Source of the DNA: Clostridia bacterium
Lineage (GTDB): Bacteria; Bacillota; Clostridia; Oscillospirales; Acutalibacteraceae
Reading direction: 5' to 3'
Assembly: GCA_017396515.1 (NCBI GenBank)
Contig: JAFQLV010000072.1
Location: 1 to 47,284 of the forward strand
DNA: 47,284 bases
Shown here: positions 29,246 to 38,961 of the stretch, piece by piece
Layout: the number at the start of each line of letters is the position of its first letter
Numbering within the stretch: the first letter of the stretch is position 1
The notes under the pieces: model-generated
What the model saw: only the letters and a program-made list of their open reading frames with translations
What the model was told of the DNA's origin: nothing
The model's database searches: none
Program-made: the position numbers and the translations under genes

Positions 29246-31651
29246 ATGGCAGATAAGGAATTTTTAGAATTAAGAAGAAAGATAATTGAAAAAGACTTTC
29301 AGCACATGAACGATAAGCAGAAGCAGGCTATCTTTCAGGTCAGGGGTCCTGTGCTTATTCTTGCAGGTGCAGGCAGCGGAAAGACAACGGTTATAGTAAA
29401 CAGAATTGCAAATATAGTTAAATACGGCGATGCATATAACAGCAAGGAGTGTGCTTTTGAGCCTTCAGTTCGCGACCTTCGTAGTATGAGAGCTTATCTT
29501 GACGGCGACGAAAGCGTGCTTTTTGATATAGAGGATTTGCTCAGTGTTGAGCCTGCTCGTCCATGGCAGATTCTTGCCATCACCTTCACAAATAAGGCGG
29601 CAAATGAGCTTAAGGAGCGTCTTGAAAAAATGCTTGGCGATCAGGCAAAGGATATCTGGGCATCAACCTTCCATTCCTCCTGCGTGAGAATACTTCGCCG
29701 TGACGGTGAGGTTTTAGGCTACACAAAGCATTTCACAATTTATGACACAGATGACACAAAGCGTCTTATCAAGGAATGTCAGAGACAGCTTAATATTTCC
29801 GATAACACTATTTCATACAAGGCAATTATAGGTGAAATCAGCCGCGCAAAGGATAACCTCATTTCCCCGGCAGAGTACGAGAAAAAGGCGGCAAACGAAA
29901 AAGACTCACGAATGATGAAAATTGCCTCTTGCTATAAGATGTATCAGAGCGAGCTGAAAAAGGCAGATGCCATGGATTTTGACGACATTATTGTCAACAC
30001 GGTTAATCTGCTTGAAAAATATGACGATGTCAGAGAATACTATCAGAAAAAATTCAAATATATAATGGTTGACGAATATCAGGATACCAACCACGCACAG
30101 TATAAGCTGACGGAGCTGCTTGCAGGCAAGCACAGAAACATCTGCGTTGTGGGTGACGATGACCAGAGCATTTACCGCTTCAGAGGTGCAACCATTGAGA
30201 ATATTCTTTCCTTTGAGCACCGCTATGCCGAAAGCCAGATTATCCGTCTTGAGCAGAATTACCGTTCCACACAGACTATACTTGATGTGGCCAACGAGGT
30301 TATCTCAAACAACCACAAGCGCAAGGGCAAGAGCCTGTGGACATCAAACCCGGGTGGCGATAAGGTTGTTGTCAACACCGCTTACGATGAGAGTGACGAG
30401 GCAAAATTCATTGCCGAAACCATAGAAGAAAATGTTGCTTCGGGCAAATTCGGTTTCAGTGACCACGCAGTGCTTTACAGAATGAATGCACAGTCAAACT
30501 TTATTGAAAAGGTTCTTGTCAGAGCAGGTATTCCCTACCGTATAATCGGCGGTCACCGCTTCTATGAGAGACAGGAAATCAGAGACGCAATTGCATATCT
30601 CACCGTTGTCAATAATCCAAGCGATAATATCAGATTGCGCCGTATTGTCAATGTTCCCAAAAGAGGCATTGGTGAGGCTACTCTCAATAAGGCGGCAGAA
30701 ATATCAACGGGTCTGGGCATAAGCATGTTTGAGGTTTTCAAACAGTCAGAGGAATTTGATGCTCTCAGAAGAAGTGCAAAAAAGCTCATAGCCTTCACTC
30801 AGATGATAGATGAGCTTCGTGAAAACCTTGATAAGGTGTCTCTTGATGAGCTGTTTACAGAGATTATCCACAAAACTCAGTACCTCGGCCACCTCCGTCT
30901 TGATAAGGAAAAAGGGGAGGAAAGAGAAGAAAACATCTATGAGCTTATCTCTAACCTTAAAACCTTTGAGCAGGAAAATGAGGAAGCAACCCTTTCAGGC
31001 TTCCTTGAGGAAGTTGCTCTTATGACAGATATCGATAACTATAACGCTCAGACGGATGCTGTTGTGCTTATGACAATTCACTCGGCAAAGGGCCTTGAGT
31101 TCCCCGTTGTGTTCCTGCCGGGCATGGAGGAGGGAATTTTCCCGGGTATACAGAGTATGTACAGCCCCGACGACATAGAGGAGGAAAGGCGTCTTGCCTA
31201 TGTGGGTATCACAAGAGCAAAGCGTAACCTTTATATTTCTCACGCAAACCTTCGCATGCTTTTCGGTACCACCTCAAGAAACCTGCCCTCAAGATTTCTG
31301 GTTGAGGTGCCCGAAGCACTTATTGAGCGCACAGGCAGACGCGACACCTCACAGATGAATAACTATTCACAGCCCACCAGAGCCGATGCGGACTTTGAGC
31401 GTTCACAGGGCTATTCAAGATATATGGGCACAGGCTATCTTTCAAAAATCAATCAGAAGTCTCAGCCTCAGAAGCAGGAGGCTCCCAAGGTCAGCTATGC
31501 TGTGGGAGACACTGTTATCCACAAGGTTTTCGGTCAGGGTGTTATACTCTCAAGCAAGCCTATGGGCAACGACTCAATGCTTGAAATAGCCTTTGAAAAA
31601 GCAGGCACTAAAAAGCTTATGGCAAATTACGCCAAGCTTCAGAAAAAATAA
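29246..31651 (+). CDS. pcrA: ATP-dependent DNA helicase PcrA/UvrD
   Basis: Protein of 801 residues, superfamily 1A helicase. Motif I GAGSGKTTV, motif Ia AITFTNKAA, motif II VDEYQDTN, GDDDQSIYRFRGA (III), EQNYRS (IV), TIHSAKGLEF (V) and YVGITRAK (VI) are all present. The C-terminal Tudor-like domain (about 750-801, VGDTVIHKVFGQG) is as in PcrA, where it contacts RNA polymerase. It unwinds DNA in repair and clears transcription complexes. There is an insertion of about 40 residues between motifs I and Ia (around 62-104) compared with B. subtilis PcrA. The gene is followed 13 bases later by a secreted hydrolase gene. Confidence 0.95.
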   Translation: MADKEFLELRRKIIEKDFQHMNDKQKQAIFQVRGPVLILAGAGSGKTTVIVNRIANIVKYGDAYNSKECAFEPSVRDLRSMRAYLDGDESVLFDIEDLLSVEPARPWQILAITFTNKAANELKERLEKMLGDQAKDIWASTFHSSCVRILRRDGEVLGYTKHFTIYDTDDTKRLIKECQRQLNISDNTISYKAIIGEISRAKDNLISPAEYEKKAANEKDSRMMKIASCYKMYQSELKKADAMDFDDIIVNTVNLLEKYDDVREYYQKKFKYIMVDEYQDTNHAQYKLTELLAGKHRNICVVGDDDQSIYRFRGATIENILSFEHRYAESQIIRLEQNYRSTQTILDVANEVISNNHKRKGKSLWTSNPGGDKVVVNTAYDESDEAKFIAETIEENVASGKFGFSDHAVLYRMNAQSNFIEKVLVRAGIPYRIIGGHRFYERQEIRDAIAYLTVVNNPSDNIRLRRIVNVPKRGIGEATLNKAAEISTGLGISMFEVFKQSEEFDALRRSAKKLIAFTQMIDELRENLDKVSLDELFTEIIHKTQYLGHLRLDKEKGEEREENIYELISNLKTFEQENEEATLSGFLEEVALMTDIDNYNAQTDAVVLMTIHSAKGLEFPVVFLPGMEEGIFPGIQSMYSPDDIEEERRLAYVGITRAKRNLYISHANLRMLFGTTSRNLPSRFLVEVPEALIERTGRRDTSQMNNYSQPTRADADFERSQGYSRYMGTGYLSKINQKSQPQKQEAPKVSYAVGDTVIHKVFGQGVILSSKPMGNDSMLEIAFEKAGTKKLMANYAKLQKK

Positions 31652-31664
31652 AGGAGAGCGCATT

Positions 31665-33278
31665 ATGAAAAAGACACTTAAATCGGCAATTTCTCTTATT
31701 CTCACAGTTATTCTTGTTTTCGGTACTCTTTCGGTTGCTGCTGCAAAGGAGGCTGTTACACCTGTCATTGTTGTCAGCGGTATGAATTCCTTCCCCTTGA
31801 CAAATGCTCAGGGTCAGCAGGTTTATCCTCCTTCAGGCGATAAAATCACAAGCCTTGTTATGGATAATATCGGACCGCTTTTAGGCTTCCTCGTTAACGG
31901 TGACTGGCAGAAATTAGGCGATGAGATTATCTATGATGTATATGAAGATTTATTTGCAGAGATTATCTGTGATGAAAAGGGAAATTCTGTAAATGAAATC
32001 AAAACCTCAATTTTCCCGAAAAGCGTTGACAACTATCCCGATGTGTTTGAAAACGGCGAAGAAACCGAGGATGAGACAGGCATAGTCAAGGGGCTTATTG
32101 ACGATATAGGCGGCGAGAATGTCTACTTTTTCAACTATGACTGGCGGCTTGACCCCATGAAGCATGCCGATGACCTTAACGCTTTTATTGAGAATGTAAA
32201 AAAAGAAAAGAGCAGTGATAAGGTTACTCTTATACCCTGCAGCATGGGCGGGACCGTTACAAACTCATATCTTTACAAATACGGCAGCGACAGCGTGGAA
32301 AAAATTATCTATGCTATGACGGCTATTCAGGGTCTTGATGCAGTGGGTGAGGTTTTCCACAGAAATATTGATGTCAATGTCGATGTGCTTATGGCTTACC
32401 TTTTCTCAATGCAGAGAGACGACCTTGCCATGCAGATTTTAATGTCGGCACTTGCAAGCTTCACTGAAATTACGCCCGCAATAACAAAGTGGCTTGACAG
32501 ATTTATTGATAATTCTCTCGAGGCACTCAATGACAGAGTTTACGATGAGCTTATGTGCATTTCCTTCGGTACTATGCCGGGCTTCTGGTCACTTGTGCCC
32601 GACAGCTATTATAACGAGGCAAAGGATATTTTCTTTGGCGGTAAGATTGATAAAACCTTTGAGGGCGTTATTGATAACTATCATAATAATGTGCAGGCAA
32701 GGGCAGAAGAAATTATGAAGTCGGCATGTCAGAGCGGCACAGAGATTTATGTGCTTGCCTCCTACGGCTATGTGGGCGGCCCTTATACCAATGCGGCAAT
32801 GAAGCAGTCTGACTGCCTTATCGAAACAGCAAATCAGAGCCTTTGGGCAACAACTGCACTTAACGGTGAGAGCTTCCCGGAGGGCTATGAGGCAATAGGC
32901 ACAAAGTGTGCTGACAAGAGTCACAATCACATTTCCACCGACGGTATTATCGATGCTTCAAGCTGCGGCTTCCCTGAAAATACATGGTTTATAAAGTATA
33001 ATAAGCATGTGGGTATTCCTTACGGCACAGACTGTCAGAGGCTTCTTACATATCTTGTTACAAGTGACAGCTATGTGAATGTTCACTCAGATGAAAGCTT
33101 TCCTCAGTTTATGTCACTTAATAAAAATACAGGCAAGCTCACAAGCCTCACGGGCGAAGAAATCAAAGCCGATATAACAAGCGGCAAAGCTCCCTTCTTC
33201 TACAGACTTGTTGAGATAATAAGAAATATAATTGTTAGTGTGAAAAAGGCTTTGGGTCTGTATGGAGAAAAAGTATGA
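31665..33278 (+). CDS. Secreted LCAT-like alpha/beta hydrolase (Ser nucleophile)
   Basis: Protein of 537 residues with a signal peptide (KKTLKSAISLILTVILVF, cleavage near AAA-KEA). Paralogue of the 3415-5016 protein: the same N-terminal layout, FNYDWRLDP, elbow PCSMGG with Ser193 as the predicted nucleophile, and IDASSCGFPENTWFIK with His448 as a candidate catalytic His. Lecithin:cholesterol-acyltransferase-like. ATG 31665 with AAGGAGAG upstream is used; the longer frame from 31593 overlaps the end of pcrA and lacks a signal at its N-terminus. Its stop overlaps the start of the GH28 gene (ATGA), implying coupled translation. Confidence 0.78.
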   Translation: MKKTLKSAISLILTVILVFGTLSVAAAKEAVTPVIVVSGMNSFPLTNAQGQQVYPPSGDKITSLVMDNIGPLLGFLVNGDWQKLGDEIIYDVYEDLFAEIICDEKGNSVNEIKTSIFPKSVDNYPDVFENGEETEDETGIVKGLIDDIGGENVYFFNYDWRLDPMKHADDLNAFIENVKKEKSSDKVTLIPCSMGGTVTNSYLYKYGSDSVEKIIYAMTAIQGLDAVGEVFHRNIDVNVDVLMAYLFSMQRDDLAMQILMSALASFTEITPAITKWLDRFIDNSLEALNDRVYDELMCISFGTMPGFWSLVPDSYYNEAKDIFFGGKIDKTFEGVIDNYHNNVQARAEEIMKSACQSGTEIYVLASYGYVGGPYTNAAMKQSDCLIETANQSLWATTALNGESFPEGYEAIGTKCADKSHNHISTDGIIDASSCGFPENTWFIKYNKHVGIPYGTDCQRLLTYLVTSDSYVNVHSDESFPQFMSLNKNTGKLTSLTGEEIKADITSGKAPFFYRLVEIIRNIIVSVKKALGLYGEKV

Positions 33279-34630
33279 AATTATATAATGTCAAACACTA
33301 CGGTGCTGTGGCTGACGGCATAACCGATGACGGTGAAGCAATACAGAAGGCTATTGATGCCTGCGCCTCAGAGGGCGGAGGCACAGTGGTGCTTGAAAGC
33401 GGCAGCTATTACAGCCACTCTGTTGCACTGAAAGAAAATGTCGAGCTTCATCTTAGCAAGGGTGCAGTGCTCAAGGCAAGCAGTGATATTAATTCATATA
33501 TCAGACCCTGCGAAACCATCAATGACCCTAAAACGGCTCTTGTAGGCAACCCGGTTACGGGCAAGCCATCCTTTGCCTTTATTTACGGCTACGGTGCTCA
33601 CGGTGCAGTTATCAGCGGTGAGGGAGTTATTGATGCCAACTGCTATGCCTTTGTTGAAAGAAAAAGCCAATACTATGTCACGGGCAATTTTTACCCGAGA
33701 CCCACAGTTATTTATATCGAAAACTCCGACCATATCACCGTTAAGGATGTCACAATCAAGGATGCACCCTTCTGGACACTTCATCCGGCAGGCTGTGACG
33801 ATGTGCTCATTTCAAATATAAGAATTCTCAACCCTATTGATGTTGCGAACAGTGACGGCATTGACCCTGACCACTGCTCAAATGTCAGAATACTCGGCTG
33901 CCATGTTGTGTGTGCCGATGACTGTATATGTCTGAAGGCTTCAAAGGGCAACAGTGAATACGGCGACACAGAGAATATTATCATCAGCGGCTGCACTCTT
34001 ACCTCTACCTCTGCCGCAATAAAAATCGGCACTGAGGGTGTGGGCAACTTCAGAAATGTCATAGTTTCCGACTGCACAATTTCAAGGTCAAACAGAGGCA
34101 TTTCAATTCAGATAAGAGACGGCGGCAATGTTGAGAATGTATCCTTCAGCAATATCATCATTGAAACAAGACGCTTTTGCCCCGATTGGTGGGGCAGTGC
34201 AGAGCCTATAGCAATCACTGCTTTCAGACGCGATGAAAACACCGTCTGCGGTCACATTAAAAATATCCGCTTCAACAATATCATCTGCAAGGGCGAAAAC
34301 GGTGTGCTCATTCACGGCACAAAAGATAACCCTGTTGAAGATGTACACTTTGAAAATGTGCAGGTCACACTGGATAAAACCTCAAAGTGGGACTGCGGAC
34401 TTTATGACCTTCGCCCGGCAATTGATTACGGTCTTACAGACAGCAAAAATTCCTGCTTTTATATCAAGAATGCCGAGAACATCACAATCGAAAAGTCCTC
34501 GGCAGGGTACAAAAACACCTGCAAGGATTACGCACACGGTCTTTATGCCGAAAATGTAACGGGGCTTGATATGATACGCTTCAGGTGCGAGAGTGCCTCA
34601 GAGGAATATGAAAGCATAAAAATTATTTAA
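33275..34630 (+). CDS. Glycoside hydrolase family 28 (polygalacturonase-like)
   Basis: Protein of 451 residues forming a right-handed beta-helix: [20 protein letters not shown] is the family opening, followed by [10 protein letters not shown] (NTD-type Asp), [10 protein letters not shown] (the catalytic Asp pair), [12 protein letters not shown] and [13 protein letters not shown]28 enzymes hydrolyse galacturonan and related pectin bonds; the GTEG variant is common in exo-acting or rhamnogalacturonan-type members. No signal peptide is visible, so it may act on imported oligosaccharides. It overlaps the upstream secreted hydrolase gene by 4 bases. Confidence 0.9.
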   Translation: MKLYNVKHYGAVADGITDDGEAIQKAIDACASEGGGTVVLESGSYYSHSVALKENVELHLSKGAVLKASSDINSYIRPCETINDPKTALVGNPVTGKPSFAFIYGYGAHGAVISGEGVIDANCYAFVERKSQYYVTGNFYPRPTVIYIENSDHITVKDVTIKDAPFWTLHPAGCDDVLISNIRILNPIDVANSDGIDPDHCSNVRILGCHVVCADDCICLKASKGNSEYGDTENIIISGCTLTSTSAAIKIGTEGVGNFRNVIVSDCTISRSNRGISIQIRDGGNVENVSFSNIIIETRRFCPDWWGSAEPIAITAFRRDENTVCGHIKNIRFNNIICKGENGVLIHGTKDNPVEDVHFENVQVTLDKTSKWDCGLYDLRPAIDYGLTDSKNSCFYIKNAENITIEKSSAGYKNTCKDYAHGLYAENVTGLDMIRFRCESASEEYESIKII

Positions 34631-34648
34631 GAAAAAGCGAAAAAAGGC

Positions 34649-34677
34649 TTTACACTTAAGGTTATATTTAGTAAAAT
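34649..34677 (+). promoter_or_regulatory. Promoter of the pyrH-polC block
   Basis: TTTACA (34649-34654), 17-base spacer, TAAAAT (34672-34677), 32 bases before the pyrH start. Confidence 0.65.
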
Positions 34678-34709
34678 GGTGTAAAAGGAATGTATGGAGG
34701 AATTTTACC

Positions 34710-35414
34710 ATGGCAGTTAAATATAAGAGAATACTCCTTAAAATAAGCGGTGAGGTTTTAGCCGGCGAAGAAGGTAAGGGTATCAACTTCGATGTTGCAA
34801 ACGAAATCTGCAGTGTTATCAAGCAGTGCGTTGATATGGGTACTCAGGTAGGTCTCGTTGTGGGCGGCGGTAATTTCTGGCGCGGCAGATCATCAGGCAA
34901 AATGGACAGAAGCAGAGCCGACCAGATGGGTATGCTTGCAACCTGCATAAATGCACTTGCCCTTTGTGATACACTTGAACAGCTGGGCGTCAAGGCCTGC
35001 GTGCTTTCAGCTTTCTCAATGCCTCAGGTTGCCGAGACCTTCTCAAAGAGAGCAGCAGTTGAGCATCTGAGCAAGGGTGAGGTTGTTATTTTCGGTTGCG
35101 GAACAGGTCTTCCCTTCTTCTCAACTGACACAACAGCAGCCCTTCGTGCCGCAGAAATTGAAGCTGAGGTTATCTTCAAGGCAACAAATGTTGACGGTGT
35201 TTATGATAAAGACCCCAACAAGTTCAGCGATGCAGTGAAATATGACGAGCTGAGTCACTCAGAGGTGCTTGCAAAGGGCCTTAAGGTTATGGACTCAACT
35301 GCAGCTTCACTTTGCAGAGACAATGACATCAACATTCTCGTTTTCAATCTCAACGACCCGCAGAATATTGTAAAAGCACTTCAGGGCGAAAAGATTGGCA
35401 CAACAGTTAAATAA
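34710..35414 (+). CDS. pyrH: UMP kinase
   Basis: Protein of 234 residues of the amino-acid-kinase fold: [14 protein letters not shown] (phosphate site), [11 protein letters not shown], and [14 protein letters not shown]. It phosphorylates UMP to UDP and is usually regulated by UTP and GTP. Ribosome site TGGAGGA. First gene of a housekeeping block whose order matches other Firmicutes, except that tsf is not directly upstream here. Confidence 0.97.
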   Translation: MAVKYKRILLKISGEVLAGEEGKGINFDVANEICSVIKQCVDMGTQVGLVVGGGNFWRGRSSGKMDRSRADQMGMLATCINALALCDTLEQLGVKACVLSAFSMPQVAETFSKRAAVEHLSKGEVVIFGCGTGLPFFSTDTTAALRAAEIEAEVIFKATNVDGVYDKDPNKFSDAVKYDELSHSEVLAKGLKVMDSTAASLCRDNDINILVFNLNDPQNIVKALQGEKIGTTVK

Positions 35415-35474
35415 TGCCTACGGCATTGTTATATAAAGAAAACATTCAAATTAAGATAAGAGAGGAATTTGATT

Positions 35475-36029
35475 ATGAAAACAGTATTTGAAACAGCAAA
35501 AACAAAGATGGGCAAAACCATAAATGCTCTTCAGGCAGAATACGGCGCAATCCGTGCAGGCAGAGCTAACCCTCAGATTTTAGATAAGCTTGCAGTTGAC
35601 TATTACGGCACTCCCACACCTGTCAATCAGCTGGGTTCAATCTCAGTTGCAGAGGCAAGAATTCTTGTTATTCAGCCCTGGGATAAGTCAGTGCTCAAGG
35701 CAATTGAAAAGGCTATCCAGACCTCAGATATCGGCATCAATCCTCAGAATGACGGCTCAGTAATCAGACTTACCTTCCCGCCTCTTACAGAAGACAGACG
35801 TAAGGAGCTTGCAAAGGAAATTCAGAAGATCGGTGAAAACTCAAAGGTAGCTATCCGTTCAATCCGCCGTGACTGCCTTGAAAAGCTCAAGGCTATGAAG
35901 AAGGCTTCCGAAATCACAGAGGATGACCTTAAGGACGGCGAAAAGGAAATCCAGAAAATCACAGATAACTTCATTAAGGAAGTTGACGACCTTTCAGCAG
36001 CAAAGGCAAAGGAAATTATGGAAATCTAA
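35475..36029 (+). CDS. frr: Ribosome recycling factor
   Basis: Protein of 184 residues, standard length. GAIRAGRANPQILDKL and VAIRSIRRDCLEKLK are the conserved tRNA-mimic helix motifs. It splits post-termination ribosomes together with EF-G. ATG 35475 has AGAGGA upstream; a TTG at 35469 is rejected. Sixty bases after pyrH and followed by a terminator-like hairpin. Confidence 0.97.
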   Translation: MKTVFETAKTKMGKTINALQAEYGAIRAGRANPQILDKLAVDYYGTPTPVNQLGSISVAEARILVIQPWDKSVLKAIEKAIQTSDIGINPQNDGSVIRLTFPPLTEDRRKELAKEIQKIGENSKVAIRSIRRDCLEKLKAMKKASEITEDDLKDGEKEIQKITDNFIKEVDDLSAAKAKEIMEI

Positions 36030-36041
36030 TCGGCTGTAATC

Positions 36042-36083
36042 ACAGTGGCTATCTTAAAGGTAGCCACTGTATAATCATTTTTT
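36042..36083 (+). terminator. Terminator or attenuator between frr and uppS
   Basis: A perfect 10-bp stem (36042-36051 with 36061-36070) is followed by an AT stretch ending in TTTTTT. Because the gene order continues without an obvious new promoter, it is probably a partial terminator. Confidence 0.65.
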
Positions 36084-36098
36084 AGGGTAGGATAAAAT

Positions 36099-36821
36099 AT
36101 GGCAGTAAGCAAAGAAAATCTGCCCGCGCATGTGGCTATCATTATGGACGGCAACGGCAGATGGGCAAAGGAAAGAGGCCTTAAACGCACCGAGGGACAC
36201 AAGGTGGGTGCAGAGGTTTTCAGAAATATAGCAAAATATTGCAGTGACCTTGGCATAAAGCATGTTACCTTCTATGCCTTCTCAACAGAAAACTGGAAGC
36301 GCTCAAAAACAGAAGTGACGGCAATAATGAACCTTTTCAGAAAGTATCTTGACGAGATGCAAAGACGAGCCGAGGAAAACGAAGAGGCAGGCTACAATAT
36401 CCGCTTTATCGGCTCAAGAGAGGGTATGCCCAAGGATATAGTAAAGCTTATGGATACCGTTGAAGAACGCTCTAAGGATAAGAGCAACACCTATGTCAAC
36501 CTTGCCGTGAATTACGGCGGCAGAGCTGAGATAGTTGAAAGTGTGAAGGCTATTGCCGAGCGAGTTAAAAACGGCACACTTAAAATCGAAGATATCACCG
36601 AGGATACGGTGTCTGCAGGCATTTATACTGCAGGTCAGCCTGACCCGGATTTAATTATAAGACCCAGCGGAGAATACAGACTTTCAAACTTCCTGCTGTG
36701 GCAGTCGGCATATGCTGAAATTTATATTGATGATGTGCTGTGGCCCGATTATAAGCCCGAAGACCTTGACAGAGCTCTTGAGGCTTATGCCAAAAGAAAC
36801 AGACGCTTCGGGGGAGCGTAA
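36099..36821 (+). CDS. uppS: Isoprenyl transferase (undecaprenyl diphosphate synthase)
   Basis: Protein of 240 residues. IIMDGNGRWA (Asp17 for Mg binding), FYAFSTENWKR, NYGGRAEIV and PDLIIRPSGEYRLSNFLLWQ are the cis-prenyltransferase motifs. It makes the C55 lipid carrier for cell-wall synthesis. Sixty-two bases separate it from cdsA. Confidence 0.96.
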   Translation: MAVSKENLPAHVAIIMDGNGRWAKERGLKRTEGHKVGAEVFRNIAKYCSDLGIKHVTFYAFSTENWKRSKTEVTAIMNLFRKYLDEMQRRAEENEEAGYNIRFIGSREGMPKDIVKLMDTVEERSKDKSNTYVNLAVNYGGRAEIVESVKAIAERVKNGTLKIEDITEDTVSAGIYTAGQPDPDLIIRPSGEYRLSNFLLWQSAYAEIYIDDVLWPDYKPEDLDRALEAYAKRNRRFGGA

Positions 36822-36883
36822 AGCGAAGCTTACGCTTCTAAGATAATAAAGAATAGAGAATAAATAATAAACAGGTGAGTTTT

Positions 36884-37795
36884 ATGAGTGAAACTAAAAG
36901 TAAAAAGAAGCTTTTTAAAGGGGAGAGAACGGCTTCGACTATTGTAATATGCATTTGTCTTGTAGCTTTTCTTCTTCTTGTAATTTTTGATATTACCCCT
37001 GCTATTACGGTGGTGCTGTCACTTCTTGCCGCAACGGCAACCTTTGAAATAACAAGAGCTGTGGGCACAAAGAGCAAGCTGCTCTTTACCGTTGCCTGCA
37101 CAGCCAGCTTATTTACAGTGCTCGCAGAGGGCTTTTCAATTCCCATACCCGGTGGCAGCGTGCTTCTTTGTATTTATGCACTGCTTCTTATGTGTCTTAT
37201 GGTTTTTCGCAATAAGGAAATTCAGTTCACACACTGTGCTGCGGCATTTTTCTCATCAGTGGCACTTCCTTTCGCATTTTTATGCTTCCTCAGACTTAAC
37301 AATATTGCCGATTGGTTCAGTGGCTACACACACCACGAGGGCGTTTATTTCGTAGGTCTCGGCTTTGCCTGCTCATGGTTTACCGATACCTTCGCTTACC
37401 TTGTGGGCAGAAAGTTCGGCAAGCATAAGATGGCACCCGTCATCAGCCCCAAAAAGTCAATTGAGGGTGCAATAGGCGGCGTTGTTTTCACCGCAGTGAT
37501 GAATGTGCTTATTCTTTACCTGTTCACCATCGGCTGCAAAAATCTTTACGATTACAGCTTTATGGGTCAGAGCAATATGAAATATCTTTACATCATCCCC
37601 ATTTCAATGGTGGGTTCATTCATCAGCATGATGGGTGACCTTGCCGCAAGTGTTATCAAAAGGAACTTCGGCATAAAGGATTACAGTCAGCTTCTGCCCG
37701 GTCACGGCGGAATTATGGACAGATTTGACAGCTGTGTTTTCGTGCTGCCCACACTCTATTGCATTTTAAAGCTTATTGCTGAATACACAGTTTAA
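36884..37795 (+). CDS. cdsA: Phosphatidate cytidylyltransferase
   Basis: Protein of 303 residues with about eight membrane segments and the CdsA signature near the C-terminus (MDRFDSCVFVLP) after KDYSQLLPGHGG. It makes CDP-diacylglycerol for phospholipid synthesis. ATG 36884 is preferred over the GTG at 36875, which overlaps the ribosome site (AGGTGAG). Confidence 0.94.
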   Translation: MSETKSKKKLFKGERTASTIVICICLVAFLLLVIFDITPAITVVLSLLAATATFEITRAVGTKSKLLFTVACTASLFTVLAEGFSIPIPGGSVLLCIYALLLMCLMVFRNKEIQFTHCAAAFFSSVALPFAFLCFLRLNNIADWFSGYTHHEGVYFVGLGFACSWFTDTFAYLVGRKFGKHKMAPVISPKKSIEGAIGGVVFTAVMNVLILYLFTIGCKNLYDYSFMGQSNMKYLYIIPISMVGSFISMMGDLAASVIKRNFGIKDYSQLLPGHGGIMDRFDSCVFVLPTLYCILKLIAEYTV

Positions 37796-37805
37796 AGGTG
37801 ATATT

Positions 37806-38957
37806 ATGGCACAGAAACTTTCAATTTTAGGCTCGACGGGCTCAATAGGTACCCAGAGCCTTGATGTTGCCGAAAAGAGAGGCTATGAAATTGTGGCCCT
37901 CACTGCCGGCAGTAATGATAAGCTCCTTGAAGAGCAGATAAGAAAATGGAAGCCACGGTACGCAGCACTTGCAGATGAAAAAGCTGCAGCAAGGCTAAAA
38001 ATTGCCGTTGCCGACACAAACACAAAGGTACTTTCAGGCCTTGAGGGTGTTTGTGAATGTGCAGCTGCCGATGAGGCTGATACGGTGCTTAATTCCGTTG
38101 TTGGCATAGCAGGCCTTGTGCCAACCCTCACAGCTATTGACTGCGGCAAGGATATTGCCCTTGCAAACAAAGAAACTCTTGTTGCAGGCGGTCAGCTTGT
38201 TATGAGTAAGGCAAGGGAAAAAGGTGTTAAAATTTTGCCGGTTGACAGTGAACACAGTGCAATTTTTCAGTGCCTTGAGGGTATGAATAAAAAACAGGAG
38301 CTTAAGTCAATTATATTAACGGCATCAGGCGGGCCTTTCTTCGGCAAAACAAGAGCCGAGCTTGAGGGTGTTACCGTTGAGCAGGCACTCAGACACCCTA
38401 ATTGGGAAATGGGTGCAAAGATAACCGTTGACAGTGCCACCATGATGAATAAGGGTCTTGAGCTTATTGAGGCAGTGTGGCTTTTTGATGTTTCTCCCGA
38501 TAAAATTGACATAGTTGTTCACAGAGAGAGCATAATTCACTCTCTTATTGAATATAATGATAACTCGGTTATAGCCCAGCTGGGTGTGCCGGATATGAGA
38601 ATACCCATACAGTACGCTCTGACATATCCCGAAAGATTTGAGTCTCCCGTGAGAAAGCTAAACCTTTGGGAATATCAGAATCTCACCTTCTATAAGCCGG
38701 ACTATGACACATTCAGATGTATAAATATCTGCCGTGATGCCATAGCAAGGGGCAGACTTTATCCCTGCACAGCCAACGGTGCAAATGAAATGGCAAACTA
38801 TCTTTTCCGTCAGGGAAAAATCGGCTTCCTTCAGATAGCCGAAATGGTGGAAAAGGCAGTTGAAGAAGCACCGAAATGTGACATCTATACCTTAGAGGAT
38901 GTTCTCGAGGCTGACAGACAGGCAAGACTTTTTGTAAAAAACAATTCAATCAGGTGA
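37806..38957 (+). CDS. dxr: 1-deoxy-D-xylulose 5-phosphate reductoisomerase
   Basis: Protein of 383 residues. GSTGSIGTQSLDV (NADPH site), LANKETLVAGG, PVDSEHSAIFQCL and NKGLELIEAVWLF are characteristic. It makes MEP, the committed step of the non-mevalonate isoprenoid pathway, which also feeds UppS. ATG 37806 with AAAGGTGA upstream; the earlier in-frame start lies inside cdsA. Confidence 0.97.
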   Translation: MAQKLSILGSTGSIGTQSLDVAEKRGYEIVALTAGSNDKLLEEQIRKWKPRYAALADEKAAARLKIAVADTNTKVLSGLEGVCECAAADEADTVLNSVVGIAGLVPTLTAIDCGKDIALANKETLVAGGQLVMSKAREKGVKILPVDSEHSAIFQCLEGMNKKQELKSIILTASGGPFFGKTRAELEGVTVEQALRHPNWEMGAKITVDSATMMNKGLELIEAVWLFDVSPDKIDIVVHRESIIHSLIEYNDNSVIAQLGVPDMRIPIQYALTYPERFESPVRKLNLWEYQNLTFYKPDYDTFRCINICRDAIARGRLYPCTANGANEMANYLFRQGKIGFLQIAEMVEKAVEEAPKCDIYTLEDVLEADRQARLFVKNNSIR

Positions 38958-38961
38958 CAAT

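Noticed and set aside
36822-36883. Short inverted repeats between uppS and cdsA
   Set aside because: Stem is short, has no T-run and lies in an operon; no function can be supported.
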